From contig DATIXX010000074.1 in the NCBI GenBank assembly GCA_035518095.1, forward strand, positions 1-64,000: DNA of 64,000 nt, written 5' to 3'. The notes under the pieces were generated by a model that made no database searches, was not told where the DNA came from, and worked only from the letters and a program-made list of their open reading frames with translations. Numbering within the stretch: the first letter of the stretch is position 1; each line of letters opens with the position of its first letter. The translations under genes were made by a program, and so were the position numbers. Shown here piece by piece: positions 47,504 through 55,575 of the stretch. The DNA comes from Burkholderiales bacterium (GTDB lineage Bacteria; Pseudomonadota; Gammaproteobacteria; Burkholderiales; JAHFRG01).

Positions 47504-48376
47504 ATGAACGATACCTTCAAAACCATTGCCCTCATCGGCAAATACAAAAGCCCGGAAATCGCCGGGTATCTGCAAACTTTGGCGCGCTACCTGACGGACA
47601 GAGGCGCCACGGTGCTGGTCGACCGGCTGACCGCGGCGCACCTCGAAAACAACACTTATCCAGTAATGGCGCTCGAGGACATTGGCAAGCGCGCCAAACT
47701 TGCAATTGTAATCGGCGGCGACGGCACCATGCTGAATATCGCCCGTACTTTTGCGCCCCACGACGTCGCCCTGGTGGGGGTGAACCAGGGGCGGCTGGGA
47801 TTTCTCACGGATATTTCACTGGATACGATGCTCGAGACCATCGGAGCAATCCTTGACGGTAACTATGTCGCCGAACAGCGCATGCTGCTATCCGCCGAAA
47901 TATTCAGCAGCAACCAGAGCGTGCTGAAAGTGCTGGTCTTCAACGACGTGGCGGTGAGCAAGGGCGCGAAGGGCAGCCTGATAGAATTCGACGTCCATAT
48001 CAACCAGCAGTACGTGTATACCCTGCGTTCAGACGGCCTGATTGTTTCCACTCCCACCGGGTCCACGGCATACGCGCTGTCGGCTGGCGGGCCGATCGTG
48101 CATCCGTCGCTGAGCCTGATCGCTCTGGTGCCGGTCGCTCCTCACACCTTGAGCAACCGGCCCATCATCGTGAGCGGTGAATCTACTGTCGAAATTCTCA
48201 TGCACGATTCGGGCGACGCGCGTGCGCACTTCGACAGTCATTCGCATTTCGATTTGCGCGACGGCGACAAAATTCAGGTGCGGCGGGCCCCTGCGACGAT
48301 CCGCCTACTGCACCCGGTGGGACACAATTATTACCACATGCTGCGTGAAAAGCTGCACTGGAATAAAACTTCATAG
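47504..48376 (+). CDS. nadK: NAD kinase
   Basis: Phosphorylates NAD to NADP (290 aa). GGDGT at residues 71-75, NQGRLGFLTD, and the PTGSTAYALSAGGPIVHP segment identify the family. The ATG at 47504 gives the usual MNDTFKTIALIGKY opening; a longer frame reaching 47294 runs through the structured gap and is rejected. recN starts two bases after the stop, so the pair is an operon, as in many betaproteobacteria. Confidence 0.97.
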   Translation: MNDTFKTIALIGKYKSPEIAGYLQTLARYLTDRGATVLVDRLTAAHLENNTYPVMALEDIGKRAKLAIVIGGDGTMLNIARTFAPHDVALVGVNQGRLGFLTDISLDTMLETIGAILDGNYVAEQRMLLSAEIFSSNQSVLKVLVFNDVAVSKGAKGSLIEFDVHINQQYVYTLRSDGLIVSTPTGSTAYALSAGGPIVHPSLSLIALVPVAPHTLSNRPIIVSGESTVEILMHDSGDARAHFDSHSHFDLRDGDKIQVRRAPATIRLLHPVGHNYYHMLREKLHWNKTS

Positions 48377-48378
48377 CT

Positions 48379-50055
48379 ATGTTGCAAGCCCTCACCATCC
48401 GCGATTTTGTTATTGTCGATACAATGGAGCTCGAATTCAAAGCGGGCTTTACCGTGTTAACGGGAGAAACCGGGGCGGGGAAATCCATATTGATCGATGC
48501 GCTGGCTCTTACACTGGGCGAACGGGCCGACGGTCTGGTGGTGCGTACCGGCGCCGAGCGCGCCGAGATTGCTGCCGAGTTCGATATCGGTAACTTGGAC
48601 AAGCTTTCCGCCTGGATGCGCGAAAATGACCTGGAAGGCGATTCCGGCGTTTGTTTGATGCGTCGGGTGATCGAAGCAAACGGCCGCTCGCGCGGATTCA
48701 TCAACGGTCATTCGGCGACGGTGCAGCAGCTGCGCGAGGTTGGCGAGAAACTGGTCGAAATCCACGGCCAGCACGCACACCAGACATTGCTGAAGGCCGA
48801 ATCGCAGCGTGAACTGGTAGACGCTTACGGCGGATTAAAGGAGCTGGCTTCGCAGGTCGCTGAGCATTTCCATCGATGGCAAAGCTTGCGCAAGCGGCGC
48901 CAGGAATGGGAGAGCAACGCCGCCGCCTTCGCGGCTGAACGCGAGCAACTGGAGTGGCAATCGCGCGAACTCAGAACACTGAGTTTTTCACCCGACGAAT
49001 GGCAAGGGCTGCAAGCGGATCATTCGCGTCTGGCACACGCGGCGGCTTTGCTGGAGGCTGCGGGGACGGCCCTTGGTGTTCTTTCGGAAAACGAGTCAGC
49101 GCTCATTCCACAGCTCAATTCGCTGATTTCCCGTTTCGGGAACTTGATTGAGCACGACTCCGGCTTAAAGGAAGTTTTGGATATTCTGGAACCGGCGCAA
49201 ATCCAGCTGCAGGAAGCGGTGTACAGCATTCGGCATTACCAGGAGAAACTCGATCTCGACCCCGAGCGTTTGCAGCAAGCGGAGCGGCGCATGGAAGCGA
49301 TTCATTCCGCCGCCCGCAAGTACCGTGTAAAACCGGAGGAAATTCCGGATTTGTTGGGAAAATTCGAACAGCGCTTGGAGGAAATGGGCGGGGTCGGCGG
49401 AACTGAAGAACTGAAAGAGCTGGAACAATCCGCGAACAGCGCATACCTAGCCCACGCTAAAAGATTAAGCGCAGCACGCAAGAAAGCGGCAAAATCTCTG
49501 TCGCTGGAAGTCACCGAGATGATGCAGAGCCTTGCGATGAGCGGGGGCGAATTTTCGGTATTAGTGAATGCGCTCGAAGAAGGTTCGGCTTGCGGCCAGG
49601 AGCATGTGGAATTTCTGGTCAGCGTTCATAAGGACGCGCCTTTGCGGCCGCTCGCGAAGGTTGCGTCGGGTGGGGAATTATCTCGCATCAGCCTGGGAAT
49701 TCAAGTCGCCACCAGCAGAATCGGGGCGGTGCCGACTCTGATTTTCGATGAAGTTGACGCCGGCATCGGGGGGCGTGTCGCGGAGATCGTCGGCAGGCTG
49801 CTAAAAAGACTTGGTAAAGAGCGCCAGGTGCTCTGTATCACGCATTTGCCGCAAGTCGCGGCAGCGGGGGATCAGCAATGGCAGGTGAGCAAATCGTCGG
49901 TTAACGGCTCGATCCTCAGCCACATCGACGTGATGGATGAAAAGGCGCGCATCGAAGAGATCGCTCGCATGTTGGGCGGAGTCAAAATCACTGAAACTAC
50001 GCGCAAGCACGCTGCCGAGATGCTCAATGCCATTGCCAGCGCTTCCAAACGGTAA
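48379..50055 (+). CDS. recN: DNA repair protein RecN
   Basis: SMC-like ATPase acting on double-strand breaks (558 aa). Walker A GETGAGKSI at about residues 31-39, a long coiled-coil middle (about 150-370), and the C-terminal VASGGELSRISLGIQ signature with LIFDEVDAGIGG (Walker B) and ITHLPQVAA. Tightly linked behind nadK. No LexA box was recognised in the short upstream region. Confidence 0.97.
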   Translation: MLQALTIRDFVIVDTMELEFKAGFTVLTGETGAGKSILIDALALTLGERADGLVVRTGAERAEIAAEFDIGNLDKLSAWMRENDLEGDSGVCLMRRVIEANGRSRGFINGHSATVQQLREVGEKLVEIHGQHAHQTLLKAESQRELVDAYGGLKELASQVAEHFHRWQSLRKRRQEWESNAAAFAAEREQLEWQSRELRTLSFSPDEWQGLQADHSRLAHAAALLEAAGTALGVLSENESALIPQLNSLISRFGNLIEHDSGLKEVLDILEPAQIQLQEAVYSIRHYQEKLDLDPERLQQAERRMEAIHSAARKYRVKPEEIPDLLGKFEQRLEEMGGVGGTEELKELEQSANSAYLAHAKRLSAARKKAAKSLSLEVTEMMQSLAMSGGEFSVLVNALEEGSACGQEHVEFLVSVHKDAPLRPLAKVASGGELSRISLGIQVATSRIGAVPTLIFDEVDAGIGGRVAEIVGRLLKRLGKERQVLCITHLPQVAAAGDQQWQVSKSSVNGSILSHIDVMDEKARIEEIARMLGGVKITETTRKHAAEMLNAIASASKR

Positions 50056-50113
50056 CTCATCATTCGCATGATGGATGCCAATTGCGGCAGGCTTGCATAC
50101 CGTTATTTGAGTC

Positions 50114-50860
50114 ATGGATAGGGTAATCGTCATTACTGGCGCGGGTCGGGGCATAGGCGCTGCCACGGCACGCCAGGCCGCGCAGCGCGGCTACGCCGTG
50201 TGCGTCAATTATATTCATAACAGGGTCGCCGCTGACGCTGTTGCCGGTGCAATCAACCGCGCTGGAGGAAAAGCAATAACCGTGGCTGCCGACGTGGCTT
50301 CCGAATCCGAAGTAATTCGATTGTTCGAAACCGTCGACAAAGAATTGGGTCGCATCACCGCCCTTGTCAATAACGCCGGGATTTTGGAGCGGCAAATGAA
50401 GCTCGAGGATATGGACGCGGCTCGTCTAAAGCGCGTGTTTGCAACGAACGTTACCGGGTGTTTTCTGTGCGCGCGCGAGGCCGTCAGGCGCATGTCCACC
50501 AAGCACGGCGGCGCGGGAGGAGTTATTGTCAACGTGTCATCGTTTGCATCGCGCCTTGGCTCGCCGGGAGAATACGTGGACTACGCCGCCTCCAAAGGTG
50601 CGATTGATTCAATGACCATAGGACTGGCCAAGGAAGTCGCCGACGAAGGCATTCGCGTCAATGCGGTGCGGCCCGGTTTTATCTACACCGAGATTCACGC
50701 AAGCGGAGGGGAACCGAACCGGGTGGATCGCGTCAAGGAATTGGTGCCGATGAAGCGCGGTGGCACCGCTGACGAGGTGGCAAACGCGATTATTTGGCTG
50801 CTTTCTGAAGAGTCTTCATATACGACCGGTGCATTCCTTGATGTTACCGGAGGCAGATAG
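50114..50860 (+). CDS. Short-chain dehydrogenase/reductase
   Basis: Classical SDR oxidoreductase (248 aa), probably NADP(H)-dependent. The glycine-rich TGAGRGIG loop (about residues 8-15), NNAG, catalytic Ser in NVSSFASRLGS, and the Y-x3-K pair in YAASKGAID are all present; the C-terminus ends in the common GAFLDVTGGR. Such enzymes range from acyl carrier reductases to sugar dehydrogenases, and nothing nearby fixes the substrate. Confidence 0.9.
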   Translation: MDRVIVITGAGRGIGAATARQAAQRGYAVCVNYIHNRVAADAVAGAINRAGGKAITVAADVASESEVIRLFETVDKELGRITALVNNAGILERQMKLEDMDAARLKRVFATNVTGCFLCAREAVRRMSTKHGGAGGVIVNVSSFASRLGSPGEYVDYAASKGAIDSMTIGLAKEVADEGIRVNAVRPGFIYTEIHASGGEPNRVDRVKELVPMKRGGTADEVANAIIWLLSEESSYTTGAFLDVTGGR

Positions 50861-50977
50861 CGCCCGATGCGGCTGGCGGTCAAATTATTTTGACAAGCAG
50901 ATCATAAGTAGGCACAATGCCGCACGTTTAGTTTCAAGTTTTGAGAGTCTGAATTGGTTGTTAATTTTCGTTCTTTC

Positions 50978-51010
50978 CAAGCCTTGAGATTTAGACATTA
51001 ACCAGGCTTG
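50978..51010 (+). promoter_or_regulatory. Stem in the cold-shock gene leader
   Basis: CAAGCCT (50978-50984) pairs perfectly with AGGCTTG (51004-51010), 33 bases before the csp ATG. Cold-shock mRNAs often carry structured leaders; a weak terminator for the upstream gene is the alternative, as TTTTTT follows a few bases later. Confidence 0.4.
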
Positions 51011-51043
51011 TCCTGTTTTTTCAATTTAACTAAGGAACGTAAA

Positions 51044-51250
51044 ATGGCAACCGGAACTGTAAAGTGGTTTAATGACGCGAAGGGTTTTGGATTTATAACC
51101 CCGGATGTGAGCGGGGAAGATTTATTCGCTCACTTCTCGGCAATCAACATGCAGGGCTTCAAAACCCTTAAAGAAGGGCAGAAAGTGAGCTTCGAAATCG
51201 TCGAGGGAAACAAAGGCAAGAAGCAGGCGGCCAATATTCAATCCGCTTAA
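51044..51250 (+). CDS. Cold-shock protein, CspA family
   Basis: Single-stranded nucleic acid chaperone (68 aa). One cold-shock domain with RNP1 KGFGFI and RNP2 DLFAHF. The ATG follows AAGGAACGT. Flanked by a leader stem and a strong terminator, so it is monocistronic. Which csp paralogue this is cannot be told from one window. Confidence 0.97.
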   Translation: MATGTVKWFNDAKGFGFITPDVSGEDLFAHFSAINMQGFKTLKEGQKVSFEIVEGNKGKKQAANIQSA

Positions 51251-51273
51251 ATCTCTCAAGCATTTCAGCAGTA

Positions 51274-51306
51274 AGAAGGCCGGGTTAATTCCGGCTTTCT
51301 TTTTTT
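51274..51306 (+). terminator. Intrinsic terminator of the cold-shock gene
   Basis: AGAAGGCCGG (51274-51283) pairs with CCGGCTTTCT (51291-51300), with one G-U wobble and a seven-base loop, followed by TTTTTT. Confidence 0.9.
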
Positions 51307-51484
51307 GGTGGAGCGGAGGGTCTTTGCTACCCCCGTAAGGCGCCAGGTCACGAATCTAAAATGGGCAAAGTAAAGCGAGCACAGTTTAAGCGCGCAGCGC
51401 GAGCCCGAGTTTGGGGGCCTTTTTTTGGCTATTCTTTGTGGGCGATCTAAGAAGGAGTAACCAGCCGTAGGTCTGCCACCCGCG
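51307..51484. other. Gap between the csp terminator and fur
   Basis: 178 bases with no convincing gene. A reading frame on the minus strand crosses it and the fur 3' end but is basic, low in complexity and out of frame with fur. A short GCCC/GGGC hairpin followed by TTTTTTT near 51400-51430 on the plus strand could be a second terminator. Confidence 0.4.
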
Positions 51485-51913
51485 TCAGGAAGTCCTGTAC
51501 GGGCAATCGGGTTTGGTGCAGTCGGCGTAAAGATGAAGCGAATGCTCATGGATGGTAAATCCCCGTTCCTCGGCAATTTTGATTTGGCGGCGCTCGATTT
51601 CGTCATCGAAAAATTCTTCCACGCGCCCGCATTGTATGCACACCAAGTGATCGTGATGCCCGCCCTGGTTCAATTCAAAGACCGCCTTGCCGCTTTCAAA
51701 GTGGTGGCGTATCAATAGTCCCGCCTGCTCGAACTGCGTAAGCACGCGATATACCGTAGCAAGCCCTATATCCAGCCCCTCTTTGATCAGCACTTTATAA
51801 ACGTCTTCCGCCGTCAAATGGCGTACCGAGCTGTTTTCGAATAAATTGAGGATTTTAAGGCGGGGCAGCGTGGCCTTAAGGCCTATAGTTTTAAGATCGC
51901 TTGGTGAGCTCAT
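51485..51913 (-). CDS. fur: Ferric uptake regulator
   Basis: Iron-responsive repressor (142 aa). The N-terminal winged helix includes the DNA-recognition region [20 protein letters not shown]. The metal-binding part has the [11 protein letters not shown] ligand cluster, including a Cys-x2-Cys, and a second Cys pair in DCTKPDCPY. Divergent from bamE with a 76-base gap, an arrangement seen in many proteobacteria. Confidence 0.97.
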   Translation of the reverse strand: MSSPSDLKTIGLKATLPRLKILNLFENSSVRHLTAEDVYKVLIKEGLDIGLATVYRVLTQFEQAGLLIRHHFESGKAVFELNQGGHHDHLVCIQCGRVEEFFDDEIERRQIKIAEERGFTIHEHSLHLYADCTKPDCPYRTS

Positions 51914-51989
51914 GATTTCGCTGCATAATAGGAATCCAGATGGGCTATTATAGGCTTATACAGCTCCCTGGTTAAACGGTAATTTTCTG

Positions 51990-53327
51990 ATGCGCTTCGC
52001 TATTATCCTGCTCGTTTTGTTCCTCGCCGCGTGCTCAGCGGAAACCCTGGTGACTCCTTACAAGATTGATGTGCAGCAGGGCAACGTTGTGACCGATGAA
52101 ATGCTGAGCAAGATTAAACCCGGGATGACCAAGGCCCAAGTGCGCTATGCGCTTGGTACGCCGCTGATTGTGGATCCCTTTCACGCCGACCGCTGGGATT
52201 ATGTATACCGCATGAGCAAGGACGGCAAACTCCTCGATCAAAGCAGGCTTACGGTGGTGTTTGAGGGCGATCAGTTAAAAACCATCGAGGGAGCGGCGAT
52301 ACCGCCCAGCGATAATGTACCGGGTTCGAAATTTTGGGCGCCGAAGGCTGTTCCTGCCTTGGCGTCGGTTCCCGAACAGTCAAACCCAGACAAACGGCCC
52401 ACGCTGGATCTGAAACAAGTGGAATCTGATCTTGGCGCAACTCCGCAGACGGCGCCGGTAGCGACAGAAGCAGCCAAATCGCCAGCTGACCAAGGCCAGG
52501 CGGAACAAGCGAGCCAAACGCAGGTGATAGCCGACGGGCAATCGGCACAGCAGCCCGATCAGACCCAGGCCGACGAGACAAACGAGGCGCAAGCGCAAAA
52601 GCCCAAGAGGAGTTTTGGTGAACGCTTCATGCGGTTACTGGGCTTTGGCAAGAAGGAAGAAACACACGGGTCTCAAGCCCAAGAAAAATCTGAGGCAAAA
52701 TCTGAACAGCAATCTGATCAGAGCCAAGCTGAGCAAACAAACCAAGCGCTAATGGAGCAACCCAAGAGGAGTTTTGGCGAACGCTTCCTGAGTTTGTTTG
52801 GCTTTGGCAAAAAAGAGGAGAAAACGCAACAGGCAAAATTGGAAGAGAAACCTGAAACGCAATCCGAGGCGCAGCCTGAATCGCAGCCGGACGCGGAACC
52901 TCCGACCAACACCGTGGTGAACGCAGATCGCGAGCCTCCGCCAAAGCGCAGTGTGGGTGAGCGCTTTATGCGCTTGATTGGCTTCCGGGGTCACGAAAAC
53001 GACGAAGATCCGGCGCCACCCGTGCACACCGAGGTCGATAACAGCGTTCCCACCCTGAGCAGCTTAAGCTTCAAGAGGGTGTGGCGGCAGATCCTGGGTA
53101 TCGAGAGCGAAAGCGACAGGGAGCAAGCTGCTGCTGCCGGGGACATTGAGCCTGGTGAAAAAGTAAAGACCGCCCCAAAGGGCACGACTTGGCAGCGCTT
53201 CAAGCGGCTGATCGGTATTGACAGTGAGGAGACGGAAACAACCTACACGGTGGATGAACCCCAAAATACGCAGACGGACAAGAAGGCAAAACCCGACGCG
53301 GCCGACTCGGGTGGGGCCAAGCCGTGA
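51990..53327 (+). CDS. bamE: BamE/OmlA lipoprotein with long repeat-bearing C-terminal extension
   Basis: Outer-membrane lipoprotein of the BAM complex (445 aa). Signal peptide with lipobox LAAC at C15. The SmpA/OmlA domain spans about residues 20-100 (VTDEMLSKIKPGMTKAQVRYALGTPL, DRWDYVYRM, LTVVFEGDQL). BamE is usually 110-180 aa; here over 300 residues follow. They are Glu/Gln/Ala/Pro-rich linkers interrupted by five copies of a basic amphipathic motif: ERFMRLLGF (212-219), ERFLSLFGF (from 264), ERFMRLIGF (from 324), KRVWRQILGI (362-371) and QRFKRLIGI (402-410). The first three share a PKRSxGER lead. Function of the tail is unknown. Divergent from fur, upstream of dapB. Confidence 0.9.
   Translation: MRFAIILLVLFLAACSAETLVTPYKIDVQQGNVVTDEMLSKIKPGMTKAQVRYALGTPLIVDPFHADRWDYVYRMSKDGKLLDQSRLTVVFEGDQLKTIEGAAIPPSDNVPGSKFWAPKAVPALASVPEQSNPDKRPTLDLKQVESDLGATPQTAPVATEAAKSPADQGQAEQASQTQVIADGQSAQQPDQTQADETNEAQAQKPKRSFGERFMRLLGFGKKEETHGSQAQEKSEAKSEQQSDQSQAEQTNQALMEQPKRSFGERFLSLFGFGKKEEKTQQAKLEEKPETQSEAQPESQPDAEPPTNTVVNADREPPPKRSVGERFMRLIGFRGHENDEDPAPPVHTEVDNSVPTLSSLSFKRVWRQILGIESESDREQAAAAGDIEPGEKVKTAPKGTTWQRFKRLIGIDSEETETTYTVDEPQNTQTDKKAKPDAADSGGAKP
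52602..53223 (+). repeat. Five-copy amphipathic repeat region inside bamE
   Basis: Copies begin at about 52602 (residue 205), 52761 (258), 52941 (318), 53070 (361) and 53190 (401). Copies 1 and 2 are nearly identical at the DNA level over about 24 bases (coding PKRSFGER); copies 4 and 5 keep only the hydrophobic-basic pattern. Spacing is 40 to 60 residues, with acidic, low-complexity linkers. Confidence 0.85.
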
Positions 53328-53446
53328 AACGCCAGGGGTGGCGTGCATAATGGTATAGGCAAAGCGTTTCCCCGCCTTTATACGCTACAACTATAAAAGG
53401 CCGACGCAAAAAGTCGCCTGAGACGCCGAATAACATAATAATCATC

Positions 53447-54253
53447 ATGACCAAGCTAAATATTGCAGTTGCCGGCAGTTCCGGCAGAATGGGCCGTGCG
53501 TTAATAGAAGCGGTGCTACAGGCAAAAGATCTGCGCTTGCACGCGGCGTTCGACATTTCCGGCAGCCCGTATCTGAAAAAGGACGCAGGCGAGCTTTGCG
53601 GCATGCCGAGCAACGTACTTATCACCGACGATGTTTGCGGCGGGCTCGATGGAACCGATGTGTTGATAGATTTCACCCGTCCCGAAGGTACGCTAAAACA
53701 TCTGGAACTTTGCCGGACCCGCGGAGTAAAGATGGTGGTTGGCACAACCGGACTGACTTCGCAGCAGGAGCAGAAACTCAGCAGTGCGGCAAAAGACATC
53801 GCATTTGTATATGCGCCGAACATGAGCGCCGGGGTAAATCTGGTTTTCAAGCTCCTGGAGACTACCGCAAAAACGCTGAACCAAGACTATGACATTGAAA
53901 TTATCGAAGCGCATCACCGTCATAAGACCGATGCGCCTTCGGGCACCGCTTTGCGAATGGGAAAGGTGATTTCGGAAACCCTGGGGCGGGATCTCTCCAA
54001 AGCGGCAGTCTACGGCAGGCATGGAATGACCGGCGAGCGCTCTGCCTCCGCCATTGGTTTTTCTTCAGTACGCGGCGGTGATATCGTTGGCGACCACACC
54101 GTGTTGTTTGCCGGCAGTGGAGAACGCATCGAAATTACCCATAAAGCGACCAGCCGCGGCACGTTTGCCGCAGGCGCATTGCGCGCTGCGCGCTTCCTCA
54201 AGGACAAGAAAAACGGACAGTTCGATATGCAGGATGTACTTGGCCTGCGCTAG
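53447..54253 (+). CDS. dapB: 4-hydroxy-tetrahydrodipicolinate reductase
   Basis: NAD(P)H-dependent step of the diaminopimelate/lysine pathway (268 aa). The dinucleotide loop [13 protein letters not shown] (residues 9-21), [14 protein letters not shown], the catalytic His and Lys in [16 protein letters not shown], and [11 protein letters not shown] are intact. It uses the pathway begun by asd. Gap to carA contains a clear sigma70 promoter, so carA starts its own unit. Confidence 0.98.
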   Translation: MTKLNIAVAGSSGRMGRALIEAVLQAKDLRLHAAFDISGSPYLKKDAGELCGMPSNVLITDDVCGGLDGTDVLIDFTRPEGTLKHLELCRTRGVKMVVGTTGLTSQQEQKLSSAAKDIAFVYAPNMSAGVNLVFKLLETTAKTLNQDYDIEIIEAHHRHKTDAPSGTALRMGKVISETLGRDLSKAAVYGRHGMTGERSASAIGFSSVRGGDIVGDHTVLFAGSGERIEITHKATSRGTFAAGALRAARFLKDKKNGQFDMQDVLGLR

Positions 54254-54262
54254 CAGCCCGCG

Positions 54263-54291
54263 TTGATAGGCGCTTGCTGATAGCGTATAAT
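54263..54291 (+). promoter_or_regulatory. Sigma70 promoter of carA-carB
   Basis: TTGATA (54263-54268), a 17-base spacer and TATAAT (54286-54291). The predicted start near 54298 leaves a leader of about 67 bases containing a strong hairpin. Confidence 0.8.
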
Positions 54292-54304
54292 TTTGTAGCT
54301 TGAG

Positions 54305-54335
54305 AAGCGGGATGGGCGCAAAGCCCGTCCCGCTT
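54305..54335 (+). promoter_or_regulatory. Strong hairpin in the carA leader
   Basis: AAGCGGGA (54305-54312) pairs with TCCCGCTT (54328-54335), then a T-G wobble, then GGGC (54314-54317) with GCCC (54323-54326), around loop GCAAA: thirteen continuous pairs. It lies between the start site and the ribosome binding site AGGAG (54354-54358). It is not followed by a T-run, so it is not a simple terminator. Confidence 0.7.
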
Positions 54336-54364
54336 TCCATATCCACCTGCCGTAGGAGTTTTTT

Positions 54365-55513
54365 GTGCCGCAATGGAAGCCTGCCGTCCTCGCGCTCGCC
54401 GATGGCACCATTTTTCGCGGCATATCGATAGGCTGCGAAGGCGCGGCTGCTGGTGAAGTGGTGTTCAATACCGCAATTACCGGTTATCAGGAAATCCTCA
54501 CCGATCCTTCTTACTGCAAGCAAATCATTACACTGACTTACCCGCATATCGGCAATACCGGAGTCAACCCCGAGGATACCGAATCGCGCCGCGTGTTTGC
54601 CAGCGGCCTGGTGATCCGCGATCTGCCACCGGCTTCCAGCAGCTGGCGGGAAACGCAAACTCTTCCCGAATTTCTCAACAGCCAAGAGGTGGTGGCGATT
54701 GCCGGAATAGATACGCGAAAGCTTACCCGCATGTTGCGCGAAAAGGGCGCACAAAACGGTTGCATCATGGCGGGTAATATTGACGAGCAAGAGGCCCTCA
54801 AACAAGCGCGCGCATTTCCCGGCCTTGCCGGAATGGACCTGGCCAAGATCGTGAGCTGCGAGCGGCCTTTCGACTGGAATGATGGCGTGTGGGTGCTTGG
54901 CCGGGGTTACAACACACCGCAGGCGCCGAAGCACCATGTGGCCGCCTATGATTACGGGATCAAGAACAATATCCTGAGAAAACTGACGGCTCGCGGCTGC
55001 CGCGTTACCGTGCTTCCGGCACAAACCGGCGCCAGCGACGCGTTGGCAGTAAGCCCGGACGGGATCTTCCTATCCAACGGGCCGGGTGACCCCGAGCCGT
55101 GCGATTACGCCATCAAGGCCATTCGCGAATTCCTCGATGCAGATATTCCCATTTTTGGCATTTGTCTCGGCCATCAATTGCTGGCGCTCGCCAGCGGCGC
55201 GAAGACGGTGAAAATGAAATTCGGACATCACGGCGCGAACCACCCGGTACTGGAGCTCGACAGCGGGCACGTCATGATCACCAGCCAAAACCATGGCTTC
55301 GCGGTGGATAAAGCAAGTTTACCGCCAAACTTGCGCGTCACGCATATCTCACTTTTCGACGGCAGCCTGCAAGGGCTTGCACGCACCGACAAACCGGCTT
55401 TCTGCTTCCAGGGGCATCCAGAAGCCAGTCCTGGCCCTCACGACATGGATACCTTGTTTGACCGATTCATCAAACTTATGGACGAACGAAAAGGGGAATC
55501 GCTGAGAAAATGA
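54365..55513 (+). CDS. carA: Carbamoyl-phosphate synthase small subunit
   Basis: Glutaminase subunit supplying ammonia to CarB for arginine and pyrimidine synthesis (382 aa). The catalytic Cys is in [13 protein letters not shown] and His/Glu in [14 protein letters not shown]-terminal domain shows [17 protein letters not shown]. Start is GTG at 54365 with AGGAG seven bases upstream. carB begins 62 bases after the stop. Confidence 0.98.
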   Translation: MPQWKPAVLALADGTIFRGISIGCEGAAAGEVVFNTAITGYQEILTDPSYCKQIITLTYPHIGNTGVNPEDTESRRVFASGLVIRDLPPASSSWRETQTLPEFLNSQEVVAIAGIDTRKLTRMLREKGAQNGCIMAGNIDEQEALKQARAFPGLAGMDLAKIVSCERPFDWNDGVWVLGRGYNTPQAPKHHVAAYDYGIKNNILRKLTARGCRVTVLPAQTGASDALAVSPDGIFLSNGPGDPEPCDYAIKAIREFLDADIPIFGICLGHQLLALASGAKTVKMKFGHHGANHPVLELDSGHVMITSQNHGFAVDKASLPPNLRVTHISLFDGSLQGLARTDKPAFCFQGHPEASPGPHDMDTLFDRFIKLMDERKGESLRK

Positions 55514-55575
55514 GCAGCGGAGCGGGCAAAACAAATTGACTCTTTGCCTCTATGCGTGCTCGCGGTCAGTTAAAG

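Noticed and set aside
51265-51606. 113-codon minus-strand frame spanning the csp terminator and fur 3' end
   Set aside because: It overlaps fur in another frame and the csp terminator; basic, low-complexity product.
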